Source: a virus
Virus record (IMG/VR): IMGVR_UViG_3300024518_000876
Location: 39,500 to 103,499 of that record
DNA length: 64,000 nt
Strand: one strand, 5' to 3'
Part shown: piece after piece, positions 5,103 through 13,349 of the stretch
Layout of the letters: each line of letters starts with the position of its first letter
How positions within the stretch are numbered: position 1 is the stretch's first letter
Notes under the pieces: generated by a model
What the model was told of the DNA's origin: nothing
The model's input: only the letters and a program-made list of their open reading frames with translations
Database searches by the model: none
Position numbers and translations under genes: made by a program

Positions 5103-5402
5103 ATGATGGGAAAGATAGAGAAACTGATAAAGAATAAAGTATTTAGGATATACGATGAGATAACAGAGTTAATCCCATCAGTTAATGGTAGATTAGGAAA
5201 TGAAGACATGATAGACGTAGCAGCACTGGGAAGTATCCAAAGAGCTACGCGTAGTCTTACAGCCTTTGTAGATATAGATGAAGGATTACCTGAAGACAAC
5301 CATACGCCTGTTAAATTGAAAACAGATTTAATAGTGATGAGAACTAGTGCTTATGAACAATTATTAAAACAAATACAGATATTAGAGAATGGGAATAAAT
5401 AG
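5103..5402 (+). CDS. hypothetical protein (99 aa)
   Basis: A 99-residue soluble protein, beginning MMGKIEKLIKNKVFRIYDE; the second Met (5106) is an equally good start. The C-terminal half is helical and ends in a Lys/Gln-rich coil (YEQLLKQIQILEN). It overlaps the next gene by 14 nt. Family not recognised. Confidence 0.7.
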   Translation: MMGKIEKLIKNKVFRIYDEITELIPSVNGRLGNEDMIDVAALGSIQRATRSLTAFVDIDEGLPEDNHTPVKLKTDLIVMRTSAYEQLLKQIQILENGNK

Positions 5403-5631
5403 ACAAGGTAAGAGAGTAGAAAGAAGAAAGAAATTAAAAGAAGTTAAACAACATAAACAAGCTTTCTTTGAAAAATTAAAGGAATTAGAAAGAGTAGCAG
5501 AGTTATTAAAGGAGGAAGAGGTAACAGAAGACAACTTAGTAGAAAAGGTAGCTATCTACTCAGATATTACCATAGGATCATTAGAGAAGTTAGTATTAAA
5601 AGGTAAATTAAAATTAGGAGCAGATGTATAA
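5389..5631 (+). CDS. small basic helical protein (80 aa)
   Basis: An 80-residue protein whose first 20 residues are very basic (GKRVERRKKLKEVKQHKQ), followed by a long charged helix and a short C-terminal domain (about residues 55-75). It could contact nucleic acid. It overlaps both neighbours by a few bases, typical of the tightly packed operon. Function unknown. Confidence 0.7.
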   Translation: MGINRQGKRVERRKKLKEVKQHKQAFFEKLKELERVAELLKEEEVTEDNLVEKVAIYSDITIGSLEKLVLKGKLKLGADV

Positions 5632-6193
5632 AAAAATAATAGCAAGTATAGTAATAGGGTGTGTATTATTAGTAGTAGTCCCTAAAGTTAATAAAGTTAT
5701 TTATAATGAATTACCTCCTAAGTCTTATTACAAGACTAGATTATTAGAGAGGGGTGTATTAGTATTACGTAAACCTATAGGTAAAGATACTACAGCAGTT
5801 ATGGTAGATATAGCACTTGTACCAATAGTGGATAAGTTCTTAACAGAAGCAGACAGCCAAGGTGCAGATCTTAGTAACCTAACTAAGTTAGATTTTATAG
5901 GTTATGATTACCTACCAATAAATAAAGGATTGCTAGGGTTTCAACAAACTATGTTAGGAAGTAAAGATTATATAGTTATTAACTCTCATGCAGTAATGGA
6001 TAAAAGAAAACTAGAAGTAGTAGTATACCATGAGATAATGCATCAATTAAGAGAAGATAGCTTTCACTGTGTAAGTGACACCTGTTCTTTAATTATGTCG
6101 CCTTTTCTTACAGATAGAATTATAGACAGTATAAGTAAAGATAGAGACAATCAAGTTAAATTACTATTTAAAGCAATAAAGAAATGCGATTAG
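5624..6193 (+). CDS. membrane-anchored metzincin-like metallopeptidase (189 aa)
   Basis: An N-terminal hydrophobic segment (residues 5-20) contains VIGC at 10-13, which could be a lipobox, though hydrophobicity continues past the Cys, so a plain membrane anchor is also possible. The catalytic-type motif is HEIMH at 136-140, followed by H148-C149, C155 and Met159 within SLIMSP. This resembles the HExxH-His-Met-turn pattern of metzincins, with the 'HC...C.M' flavour of archaemetzincins, but with two extra residues before the third His. The predicted site lies outside the inner membrane or in the periplasm. Substrate unknown; cell-envelope or host-surface proteins are plausible. It overlaps both neighbours. 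Confidence 0.65.
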   Translation: MYKKIIASIVIGCVLLVVVPKVNKVIYNELPPKSYYKTRLLERGVLVLRKPIGKDTTAVMVDIALVPIVDKFLTEADSQGADLSNLTKLDFIGYDYLPINKGLLGFQQTMLGSKDYIVINSHAVMDKRKLEVVVYHEIMHQLREDSFHCVSDTCSLIMSPFLTDRIIDSISKDRDNQVKLLFKAIKKCD

Positions 6194-6492
6194 ACCAGAT
6201 AACAATAAAGAATATAAAATCATTTCTAGAAGGTAATTTTAAGTTTTATTTATTTAAACTTATTAAATCTCCTGCTTACATTACGGAACAATACTTATAT
6301 AGACTAAGTTTATGTAAAAAAGATTGCATACCTAATAAAAAATGTGTATATTGCGGATGTCCACCAATTAAGAAAGCTTTTGTTAAGCAATCTTGTAATA
6401 AAGGTAAAAGGTTTCCAGACTTATTAACTGAGAACCAGTGGAAAGTATATAAAGAAAAAAACAATATAAGCGTAGAAGAAGATGGAGAATAA
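6184..6492 (+). CDS. cysteine-rich zinc-binding-type protein (102 aa)
   Basis: The centre of this 102-residue protein carries six Cys: CKKDC (residues 44-48), CVYCGC (54-59) and one further Cys at about 71, within a basic stretch. This is consistent with a small zinc-binding fold. The C-terminus is helical (ENQWKVYKEK). It overlaps the metallopeptidase gene by 10 nt and the following gene by 11 nt, suggesting coordinated translation. The family is not recognised with certainty. Confidence 0.7.
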   Translation: MRLDQITIKNIKSFLEGNFKFYLFKLIKSPAYITEQYLYRLSLCKKDCIPNKKCVYCGCPPIKKAFVKQSCNKGKRFPDLLTENQWKVYKEKNNISVEEDGE

Positions 6493-6721
6493 TTATATTA
6501 TAAAGAAAGATACAATACAAGAAGCAATAGATGATACAGTATTATGGGAACAAAGAATAGCGAAGTTTCAAGAACTTAAGCCTGATTATAACTGTGAAAT
6601 AAAAATAAAGAAAAACAGTGACACGGAACAGAAATGGGAACTGCACGCTAAAATATGGAAAGATGAACAAGTTAACTATAAGAGAACTACAGAAATTATT
6701 AACACATTTGCAGCATTATAA
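6482..6721 (+). CDS. small hypothetical protein (79 aa)
   Basis: A 79-residue protein beginning MENNYIIKKDTIQEAIDDTV: a helical N-terminus followed by Lys/Glu-rich strands and an aromatic-poor tail. No motif recognised. It is a member of the overlapping early operon. Confidence 0.65.
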   Translation: MENNYIIKKDTIQEAIDDTVLWEQRIAKFQELKPDYNCEIKIKKNSDTEQKWELHAKIWKDEQVNYKRTTEIINTFAAL

Positions 6722-6725
6722 TAAT

Positions 6726-6974
6726 ATGGCACCATTTCCTCCATATGACACTGATTATGTAAAGGAAGTAGAAAAAACAATAGAAAAGATGAAAGATAGT
6801 AAAAATAATTATGATGAACTACCAGTAGTATGTTGCAAACACTGCAAAAGCCTACATGTAAGCGTAGATGATGAGATGAATGACATATGTAATAGATGTG
6901 GATCAGTAAACGAATTAGAGACTTTAGAAGATATTAAAGCGTACCAGAAAAAGTACGGAGATATCTGGAAGTAG
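6726..6974 (+). CDS. zinc-ribbon protein (82 aa)
   Basis: After a short helical N-terminus, the second half has two Cys-x2-Cys knuckles: CKHC at about residues 38-41 (preceded by a further Cys) and CNRC at about 58-61, a typical zinc ribbon. The ATG at 6726, 4 nt after the previous stop, is preferred over an in-frame ATG at 6618 that lies inside the preceding gene. Zinc ribbons of this size often contact nucleic acid or another protein; the partner is unknown. Confidence 0.7.
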   Translation: MAPFPPYDTDYVKEVEKTIEKMKDSKNNYDELPVVCCKHCKSLHVSVDDEMNDICNRCGSVNELETLEDIKAYQKKYGDIWK

Positions 6975-6975
6975 T

Positions 6976-7278
6976 ATGATGTTCATAGCGTATGTAGATT
7001 TATATGAGACTATTATGGATGAAGAGACTAATGAAATGTTTCAACAGTTATCTCAATCTAATTGTACAATGCCACTAGAATTAAACGCAAATGAGATACT
7101 TACAGTATCACCAATGATTACAGCTAAAGGTAAGTTCTTCAAAAACGTTACTAAATTAACAGATAGATATGGTAATTCATATAAAGTATTAGGAAATTAT
7201 AAAGATATTATTAATAAGAAAGATGATAAATCAAAAAACAAGATAGGATATACAAATTATGGGAAAACAACCAATTAA
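6976..7278 (+). CDS. hypothetical protein (100 aa)
   Basis: A 100-residue protein starting MMFIAYVDLYETIMDEE; the second Met at 6979 is an equally good start. The middle is beta-prone and the end is a highly polar Lys/Asn-rich tail. It overlaps the PhoH-like gene by 20 nt. No family recognised. Confidence 0.65.
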   Translation: MMFIAYVDLYETIMDEETNEMFQQLSQSNCTMPLELNANEILTVSPMITAKGKFFKNVTKLTDRYGNSYKVLGNYKDIINKKDDKSKNKIGYTNYGKTTN

Positions 7279-7960
7279 ATTCAATATACCTCTGTCCACA
7301 GAACAGAAAGAAGCTAAAGCAGCTATTTTAACTACAGATGTTAACTTTTTATTAGGGGGAGAAGGTTCAGGTAAAACAATGTTATCAGTAAACACAGCAT
7401 TAGACTTATTCTTCAGAAAAGACACACATTATGATAAAATTATAATTACAAGACCAGCTGTAGCAACTGAAGACTTTGGTTATCTTCCCGGAGATATGAA
7501 TGATAAGCTAGGACCTTACTTAGCGCCTATATATGAAACAATTACAGACATATACGGTAATACAGATGTAAAAAAGAATAAGATTGCTAGACACTTTGAA
7601 AATAACGAAATTAGGATACTTCCTATAGCATTTACAAGAGGAGTTACTTATAGTAATGCTATTGTAATTGTAGATGAGTTTCAAAACTGTACGCAACACC
7701 AAATGGAGATGATTATAGGTAGACTAGGTAAATCTTCTAAGTTAATCTTTGCAGGTTCTAAGGTTCAAATTGATTTACCTAGAAAAAGCAGCAGTGCAGT
7801 ACATAGTGTATCAAAATTAGAGACTAATGAGTATACTTATATAAAAGAGTTACAAAGTAATCACCGACATGCTGCAGTAGTATCTATTTTAGATACATTA
7901 AGAAAAAAAGAAGAACAATATGAAGAACGGAAAGATAGCGAACATAAATACGTCAATTAA
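7259..7960 (+). CDS. phoH: PhoH-like ATPase
   Basis: A 233-residue P-loop protein of the PhoH family (related to the N-terminal half of superfamily 1 helicases). Walker A is GGEGSGKT at residues 33-40, the RPAV motif is at 65-68, GDMNDKLGPYL is at about 78-88, and Walker B is VDE at 138-140. A Gln-rich sensor region follows. PhoH-like genes are very common in marine and gut phages; the exact role is unsettled, with RNA- or nucleotide-linked ATP hydrolysis suggested for cellular forms. All ATP-binding residues are present, so it is likely active. Its 3' end overlaps the next gene by 41 nt. Confidence 0.92.
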   Translation: MGKQPIKFNIPLSTEQKEAKAAILTTDVNFLLGGEGSGKTMLSVNTALDLFFRKDTHYDKIIITRPAVATEDFGYLPGDMNDKLGPYLAPIYETITDIYGNTDVKKNKIARHFENNEIRILPIAFTRGVTYSNAIVIVDEFQNCTQHQMEMIIGRLGKSSKLIFAGSKVQIDLPRKSSSAVHSVSKLETNEYTYIKELQSNHRHAAVVSILDTLRKKEEQYEERKDSEHKYVN

Positions 7961-8303
7961 GAACTTATTTTTTAAATGGTTAGATATAACTAAACCTTTT
8001 CATAAACTAACTCCACAACAACAAAAAGTATTAGCGTTAATTCTCTATTACAATCATATTTATAAAAAAGAAGTTAGTAATGATGCACTTAGATGGAAAC
8101 TGGTGTTTAGTTATGATACAAGAATGGTTATAAAAGAAGAATTAGAGTTAAAAGAAGGTGGGTTTTTAAATATATTAACTAAGTTAAGAAAAAAGAATAT
8201 TATAAAGAATAATAAAGTAGTTAGTACTTACATACCTGAAATTGAACTAGGTTCTAAGATATTTAAGGTTATATTCAACTTTAAAATAACAGACGATGCA
8301 TAA
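7920..8303 (+). CDS. possible winged-helix protein (127 aa)
   Basis: Residues 28-100 read like a winged helix-turn-helix (LTPQQQKVLALILYY helix, a KEVSNDALRWKL helix, then FLNILTKLRKKNIIKNN as a recognition helix and wing). The protein is strongly basic. The start lies 41 nt inside the PhoH-like gene; no other ATG is available early in the frame. It might be a phage transcriptional regulator or DNA-end binding factor. Assignment is from pattern only. Confidence 0.6.
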   Translation: MKNGKIANINTSIKNLFFKWLDITKPFHKLTPQQQKVLALILYYNHIYKKEVSNDALRWKLVFSYDTRMVIKEELELKEGGFLNILTKLRKKNIIKNNKVVSTYIPEIELGSKIFKVIFNFKITDDA

Positions 8304-8586
8304 TGATATAAAAATAAAAGCATTAATGCACAGAGTAGGGCTTCTAACTGGATTACCTGATGCAGAAGTAGAAAATATTATAAATTCACAGTATGCCTTT
8401 ATAAAAAGCACAATTGAAGATATAAATTTTAAAGAAGTAAAAACAAAAGAGGAATTAGACGCAGTAAAAACTAATTTTGTATTAAAATACTTAGGTAAGC
8501 TTTATACAAACTTTAATACCTTACAAAATATTAATAATAAACGCAAAATTGCAAAAAAAAGAAATAAAACAAATGGGAGCAAATAA
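8296..8586 (+). CDS. hypothetical helical protein (96 aa)
   Basis: A 96-residue, mainly helical protein beginning MHNDIKIKALMHRVGLL, with a very basic C-terminus (KRKIAKKRNKTNGSK). It overlaps the previous gene by 8 nt and the GroES-like gene by 14 nt. No motif recognised. Confidence 0.65.
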   Translation: MHNDIKIKALMHRVGLLTGLPDAEVENIINSQYAFIKSTIEDINFKEVKTKEELDAVKTNFVLKYLGKLYTNFNTLQNINNKRKIAKKRNKTNGSK

Positions 8587-8932
8587 AAATTACACAGTAG
8601 ATACAATTAAAGAATTAGTTAAGGATTTTCCTTTAGAACCAATGTTTACACGAGTTATTGTAACTTTAAACCAAGTAACAGAGGAAGGAGACTTAATTTT
8701 ATCTTCAAATGCACTAGATGAAGAACAATTTGTAGTAGCTGTAGGTGATACAGCGCAAGTTAAACCAGGACAGAAAATTTTGTTAGATTTACCTAAATTA
8801 ACTAAGAAAGTACCAGATCCTAATAATAGTCATACTCCAATTGAGCAAATATTCATAGAAACTTTAACTGTGGATGAGGTAGTATATGGAATTATATATG
8901 ATAACCAGATTAAATGTAAATTTACTAACTAA
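8573..8932 (+). CDS. groES: GroES-like co-chaperonin
   Basis: A 119-residue protein with the layout of a GroES beta-barrel: EPMFTRVIVTLNQV at residues 22-35 corresponds to the family's 'RV-V' strand, EEGDLILSS at about 37-45 sits at the mobile-loop position, and VVAVGDTAQVKPGQKILLDL at about 54-73 corresponds to the GroES 'V-AVG-G-VK-GD-VL' block. It is somewhat longer than cellular GroES (about 97 residues). The ATG at 8573 is preferred over one at 8549 inside the previous gene. One gene separates it from the GroEL-like gene, supporting a working pair. Confidence 0.75.
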   Translation: MGANKNYTVDTIKELVKDFPLEPMFTRVIVTLNQVTEEGDLILSSNALDEEQFVVAVGDTAQVKPGQKILLDLPKLTKKVPDPNNSHTPIEQIFIETLTVDEVVYGIIYDNQIKCKFTN

Positions 8933-9489
8933 TGAAGTTATTTGAAGTAAAACAATGGCAGCTCCAAGTTAAAGAAGAAGCTTGGGGCTACAAGCCGTTT
9001 AAAAAACTATTAACTCGTGATAAATCTAAAGATAAAGATAAAGCTTTAAATGAAATGTTTTTTATATGGAATTATTGTGATATTAAGTCAGATTATATGC
9101 ATATGACTGACCTAAAGATAAGAGAAGAGCAGATAAAAAAAGATATAGGACTTCCTGCTAAATGGAAGATAGATAGTGACGTACAAGCAGCAATTGAGTT
9201 ATATGAGAGAAGTAGTATAACTGTTGTGGAACAATTATACAGAAGAACGTTAGAAGCAGCTTCGGCTATAGGAGATTACTTAGGGAACACTAAAGAATTA
9301 CTAGCAGAAAGAGATGTACAAGGTAAAGTAGTAACTGATATAGCTAAAATAACTGCATCTGTACAAAAAGTTCCTAAATTAATGTCAGACTTAAAGGCTG
9401 CGTATACAGAAGTAGTTAAAGAACAAGAAGATAAGGATAATAGACAAAAAGGAAGTAAAACATTTAATACATTTGAAGATGGACTATAA
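8932..9489 (+). CDS. hypothetical protein, possible small terminase or packaging factor (185 aa)
   Basis: A 185-residue, mainly helical and charged protein lying two genes before the large terminase, a usual place for the small terminase subunit. The N-terminal half carries aromatic residues (WGYKPF, FFIWNYCD); the second half is a long coiled-coil-like region ending in a polar tail (about residues 145-185). No DNA-binding motif was confirmed, so the packaging role is inferred from position only. Its ATG overlaps the GroES-like stop (TAATG). Confidence 0.5.
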   Translation: MKLFEVKQWQLQVKEEAWGYKPFKKLLTRDKSKDKDKALNEMFFIWNYCDIKSDYMHMTDLKIREEQIKKDIGLPAKWKIDSDVQAAIELYERSSITVVEQLYRRTLEAASAIGDYLGNTKELLAERDVQGKVVTDIAKITASVQKVPKLMSDLKAAYTEVVKEQEDKDNRQKGSKTFNTFEDGL

Positions 9490-10963
9490 ACATAAAGATA
9501 TAACCTTAAAAGAAGAAGCTACTAATAAGATTGTAGCAGGTATTAATAAACTTTGTGACGCAGTTAAGATTACTATGGGTCCTGCAGGTAAAACAGTAAT
9601 ATTGTTAGATGAGATTACTAGAAAACCATATGCAACTAAAGATGGAGTGTCAGTAGCTAAATACATAGAGTTACAAGACCCTATAGAAGAATTTGGGAGT
9701 AAACTAGCCAAGGAAGCAGCTATTAAGACCGCAGAACTTGCTGGAGATGGTACTACTACTGCTACTGTACTTATACAAGCATTTATTAAGGAAGGGTTAG
9801 CGTATTTGAAAAATGGAGGTACATATAATGAATTAAAAAGATCTTATGGAAACTTGATACCTTTAATTACTAAAAAGATTAAACAAAATGCGTCCCCATT
9901 AACTAAAAAGAATGTTAAAGCTATTGCTACTACTTCATCTAATAATGATATACCTACTGCAGAGTTAATAACTAAAGCTTATAAGTATTCTAAAATAGTT
10001 ATGGTAGAAGAAGGGTATTCAGACGAAGATGAGATAGAAAAAGTAGAAGGAGTAGTGTACCCTGTTACCTATATGAATAAATTATTTATAAATAACGAAA
10101 GTACACAAAGTAGCAAGTTAGATAATCCATTAGTACTATTAATAGATGGTAAAATAACATCATGTGATAATATTAAAGACATATTAATACATGCCAACAA
10201 GAATCAACAAGGTTTAGTCATAATCGCAGAGCATATTGACACTGCACCACTAGAAATATTAGCAGAAAACGTAGAAGTACGTGCCTTAGAGATATTACCT
10301 ATAAAAACACCTGGGGTAGGTAAATATAGAGCAGAATACATAAAGGATATAGCTAAATTTACATCAGCTACCCCTGTTAAGAAATTAAATACACAAGTAG
10401 ATATAAAAGTATTAGGTAGGTTAAAGTTTATAGAAGCAACAATATCTGATACTACATTACTACCGGCAACTGATGTTTATTACACAGAGCACATTAAGAA
10501 TTTAAGTACGTTGTATGCAGAAGGAGATTTAGATGCATATTCTAAAAATATATTAGGAGAACGTATTAAAAACTTAAATGCTAAGACATCTATTATAAAA
10601 GTAGGCGGTAAATCAGATATAGAGAGAAAAGAGAAATATGATAGAATAGAAGATGCGGTTTTAGCTATTAACGCTGCGAAAGAAGAAGGAATTGTTACAG
10701 GTGGAGGAGTAATGCTATATAGTATAGCAAATGAGTTAATAGATGAGTACACTAGAATGATGTCAGATTACGCAGTACTAACAGCTATAAAAGCACCTTT
10801 TACAGTAATACAAGAAAATGGAGTAGACTACGCAGATGTAATAAGTACTGAAGCAGTAGACCCTGCTAAGGTGACGCGATGTGCTGTTGAAAATGCTGCA
10901 TCTATCGCATTAACAGTACTAGGAACACAAGGGGTAGTATTACCTAGAGAATTATGGAGTTAA
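9479..10963 (+). CDS. groEL: GroEL-like group I chaperonin
   Basis: A 494-residue chaperonin subunit, slightly shorter than cellular GroEL (about 548). The equatorial ATPase motifs are intact: TMGPAGKTV at 32-40, KDGVSVAK at 54-61, GDGTTT at 89-94, the IEDA block with Asp392, and GIVTGGG at 404-410. The C-terminal block VTRCAVENAASIAL matches the GroEL 'VTR-A-NAAS' motif, but the Gly-Gly-Met tail is missing and the apical domain is diverged. The ATG at 9479 is preferred over a TTG at 9473. It overlaps the terminase gene by 10 nt. It likely folds phage virion proteins in the cytoplasm. Confidence 0.93.
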   Translation: MDYKHKDITLKEEATNKIVAGINKLCDAVKITMGPAGKTVILLDEITRKPYATKDGVSVAKYIELQDPIEEFGSKLAKEAAIKTAELAGDGTTTATVLIQAFIKEGLAYLKNGGTYNELKRSYGNLIPLITKKIKQNASPLTKKNVKAIATTSSNNDIPTAELITKAYKYSKIVMVEEGYSDEDEIEKVEGVVYPVTYMNKLFINNESTQSSKLDNPLVLLIDGKITSCDNIKDILIHANKNQQGLVIIAEHIDTAPLEILAENVEVRALEILPIKTPGVGKYRAEYIKDIAKFTSATPVKKLNTQVDIKVLGRLKFIEATISDTTLLPATDVYYTEHIKNLSTLYAEGDLDAYSKNILGERIKNLNAKTSIIKVGGKSDIERKEKYDRIEDAVLAINAAKEEGIVTGGGVMLYSIANELIDEYTRMMSDYAVLTAIKAPFTVIQENGVDYADVISTEAVDPAKVTRCAVENAASIALTVLGTQGVVLPRELWS

Positions 10964-13254
10964 AAATGAACAAGTTCCAATCACCTCTGTCAGATGAGTT
11001 AAAAGAAAACTTACCTAAAGAGGTGTGGGAAGATATAGTAGAATATATCGCGACTGTTCCAATGATTAAGAACTTAATTGCAGACGAATCTGTAAGAGGG
11101 TTTGCAAAAGATCGTCCTAGAAATGAAAGTGGTAAAATTGTAGTAGATGTTACAAAGCCACATATATTAGAGGATATGGACTTCTTTAGGCAACGTGCTT
11201 TATTTTATGAAAGTACTTGTCCAGATAAAGAGCGCCTAGAAGGCGGTAGGTACACTAATCTTCCTGTTAACTCTAACCCTAAGTCAGAATACGCTGATTT
11301 TTGGAGAGAGGAGTTACGTAGGTGGAAAGAAGGACTTGTAAGAGAGTCAGATGGAGAATGGATACCTGGTCAGCTATATTTTTATTGGAACTTCTCACCT
11401 ATTTGGTTGGTAGAGAAAGTTAAGGGAGATAAGTCTACAAGTAAGAAGTCTAAAGGTAAAAGGATGAGAAAATTCCCTAAACCTTGGTTAGGTGACTATT
11501 TGTTTTATCATTATATGGAACAAGGTCGGACTAATGGGCAACACGGTAAGTTATTAAAGACAAGAGGGGTTGGGTTCTCATTTAAAATGGGATCTATATC
11601 TCCTTGTAACATGTATACATATACAGGGTCAGGAAATCCTAATTTTCACTTAGCATCTGATAAAACATTCCTTACAGGTGATAAAGGGGTATTTGGAAAG
11701 GTATTAGATGTACTGGATTGGATTGCAGATACTACTCCATTACCTAAGTTACGTATTCTTGATAGTAAAAGAGCTATGGAGATTCAACTTGGGTATATGG
11801 ATGAATATGGTGTCAGAAAGGGAATATTATCTTCTGTATTTGGTATATCTTTAAAAGATAATCCAGATAAAGCTAGGGGTATTCGTGGACCACTTATTCA
11901 CTATGAAGAGGATGGATTATTTCCTAATCTTGAAAAAGCATGGGGTGTAAATAGAAAAGCCGTGGAGGATGGAGATGTAGCCTTTGGATATATGTTAGCA
12001 GGTGGAACTGGAGGAACAGAAGGAGCTTCTTTTGAAGGATCTGAAAAGTTATTCTATAGACCAGGTGCGTACAACATTTATGGTGTACCTAACGTATATG
12101 ATAGAAATGTAAACGGAGATACACTTTGTGGATTCTTCTGGGGAGGATATTTAAATAGAAATGGGTGTTATGACGAAGATTTGGGAGAACCTGATGTTAT
12201 TAAAGCTTTGACAGAGATATTGTTAGATAGACATGAAGTTAAGTATAACTCGTCTGATCCATCTGCATTAACTCAAAAGAAAGCAGAGGAACCTATTACT
12301 CCACAAGAGGCAGTAATGCGTACAGAAGGGACAGTATTTCCTGTAGCAGATTTAAAAGAGTATTTAGAAACTATTGCACCAAGAAAAGAGATATTTTTAT
12401 CTGAACATTACGTAGGTGATTTAGTGTATGATGCGCAAGGAAAAGTAGTATGGAAACCTAATTTAGATAAGTATCCATTAAGAAGTTATGATAATACTTC
12501 AGGTGACAGAACTGGTGCATTAGAGATATTTGAGATGCCTAGGAAAAATAATGCAGGTGAAATACCACCAGGTAGATATATTGCAGGTATTGACCCTATT
12601 GACGCAGATGCAGGGCAATCTTTATTTTCTATATTAGTTATGGATACATTTACAGATAGGATTGTAGCAGAGTACTCGGGACGACCTAGGACAGCAAATG
12701 AGGCGTATGAGATAGCACTTCGTACGTTAATGTTTTATAATGCTCAAGCGAATTACGAAAGTAACTTAAAAGGGCTCTTTTCTTATTTTAGTAATAAGAA
12801 CAAGTTACACTACTTATGTGATACTCCACAAGTACTTAGGGATATGGAAATGATTAAAGCCACTAACCAGTATGGTAACAGAGCTAAAGGTACACATGCA
12901 AATCCTAAGCTAAATTCATGGGGTAGAATACTACAAGCAGATTGGCAAATTAGTAAAGCCTATTCTACTGACCCGGATGATCAGAGGTTAAATTTACACA
13001 GGTTGAGGTCATTAGCTTATATAGAAGAATGTATTTACTGGAACGCAGATGGAAACTTTGATAGAGTATCTGCAGGTATACTTTTATTTATATTAAGAGA
13101 AGATAGAGTAAGATTAACGGAGACTGTTAAAGCTAACTTAGATAAACGAACAAGTAAAGTAGCAAATGATGCTTATTTTGCAAGAAATTACAAGAAAAAA
13201 GATGGATATAGCCAGTTGGCAAGGAATTTAAATAAAGGTTTTAAGTTTGAATAG
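10954..13254 (+). CDS. terL: terminase large subunit (DNA-packaging motor)
   Basis: A 766-residue terminase of the long crAss-like type. The ATPase domain has a deviant Walker A, K-T-R-G-V-G-F-S-F-K at residues 202-211, and a Walker B-type HYEED at 316-320. The nuclease domain starts near Asp547 (AGIDPIDADAGQ), with further acidic/aromatic residues downstream. It powers DNA entry through the portal and cuts the concatemer. It starts inside the end of the GroEL-like gene; a second ATG at 10966 is possible. It ends with TAG, showing that TAG is a stop in this phage. Confidence 0.93.
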   Translation: MELKMNKFQSPLSDELKENLPKEVWEDIVEYIATVPMIKNLIADESVRGFAKDRPRNESGKIVVDVTKPHILEDMDFFRQRALFYESTCPDKERLEGGRYTNLPVNSNPKSEYADFWREELRRWKEGLVRESDGEWIPGQLYFYWNFSPIWLVEKVKGDKSTSKKSKGKRMRKFPKPWLGDYLFYHYMEQGRTNGQHGKLLKTRGVGFSFKMGSISPCNMYTYTGSGNPNFHLASDKTFLTGDKGVFGKVLDVLDWIADTTPLPKLRILDSKRAMEIQLGYMDEYGVRKGILSSVFGISLKDNPDKARGIRGPLIHYEEDGLFPNLEKAWGVNRKAVEDGDVAFGYMLAGGTGGTEGASFEGSEKLFYRPGAYNIYGVPNVYDRNVNGDTLCGFFWGGYLNRNGCYDEDLGEPDVIKALTEILLDRHEVKYNSSDPSALTQKKAEEPITPQEAVMRTEGTVFPVADLKEYLETIAPRKEIFLSEHYVGDLVYDAQGKVVWKPNLDKYPLRSYDNTSGDRTGALEIFEMPRKNNAGEIPPGRYIAGIDPIDADAGQSLFSILVMDTFTDRIVAEYSGRPRTANEAYEIALRTLMFYNAQANYESNLKGLFSYFSNKNKLHYLCDTPQVLRDMEMIKATNQYGNRAKGTHANPKLNSWGRILQADWQISKAYSTDPDDQRLNLHRLRSLAYIEECIYWNADGNFDRVSAGILLFILREDRVRLTETVKANLDKRTSKVANDAYFARNYKKKDGYSQLARNLNKGFKFE

Positions 13255-13284
13255 CTATATGTAAGCAATACTAATTTAGCATAT

Positions 13285-13315
13285 AATCTCATATGATTAG
13301 GTTTTATATGAGATT
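13285..13315. repeat. perfect stem-loop between terminase and portal genes
   Basis: A 10-bp perfect stem (AATCTCATAT / ATATGAGATT) with an 11-nt loop lies in the 95-bp gap after terL. No T-tract follows. It could be a weak terminator or RNA-processing/stability element that lowers or separates portal expression. Confidence 0.5.
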
Positions 13316-13349
13316 TGTGTTATATTACATAGTTAATAAAAAATATAAA

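Noticed and set aside
5069-5137. 22-codon ORF overlapping two genes
   Set aside because: Too short and overlapping genes on both sides; no supporting signal.
13293-13349. Upstream in-frame start adding 19 residues to the portal protein
   Set aside because: The extra residues lie in the stem-loop at 13285-13315 and are hydrophobic and unlike a portal start; the ATG at 13350 has a normal A-rich leader.
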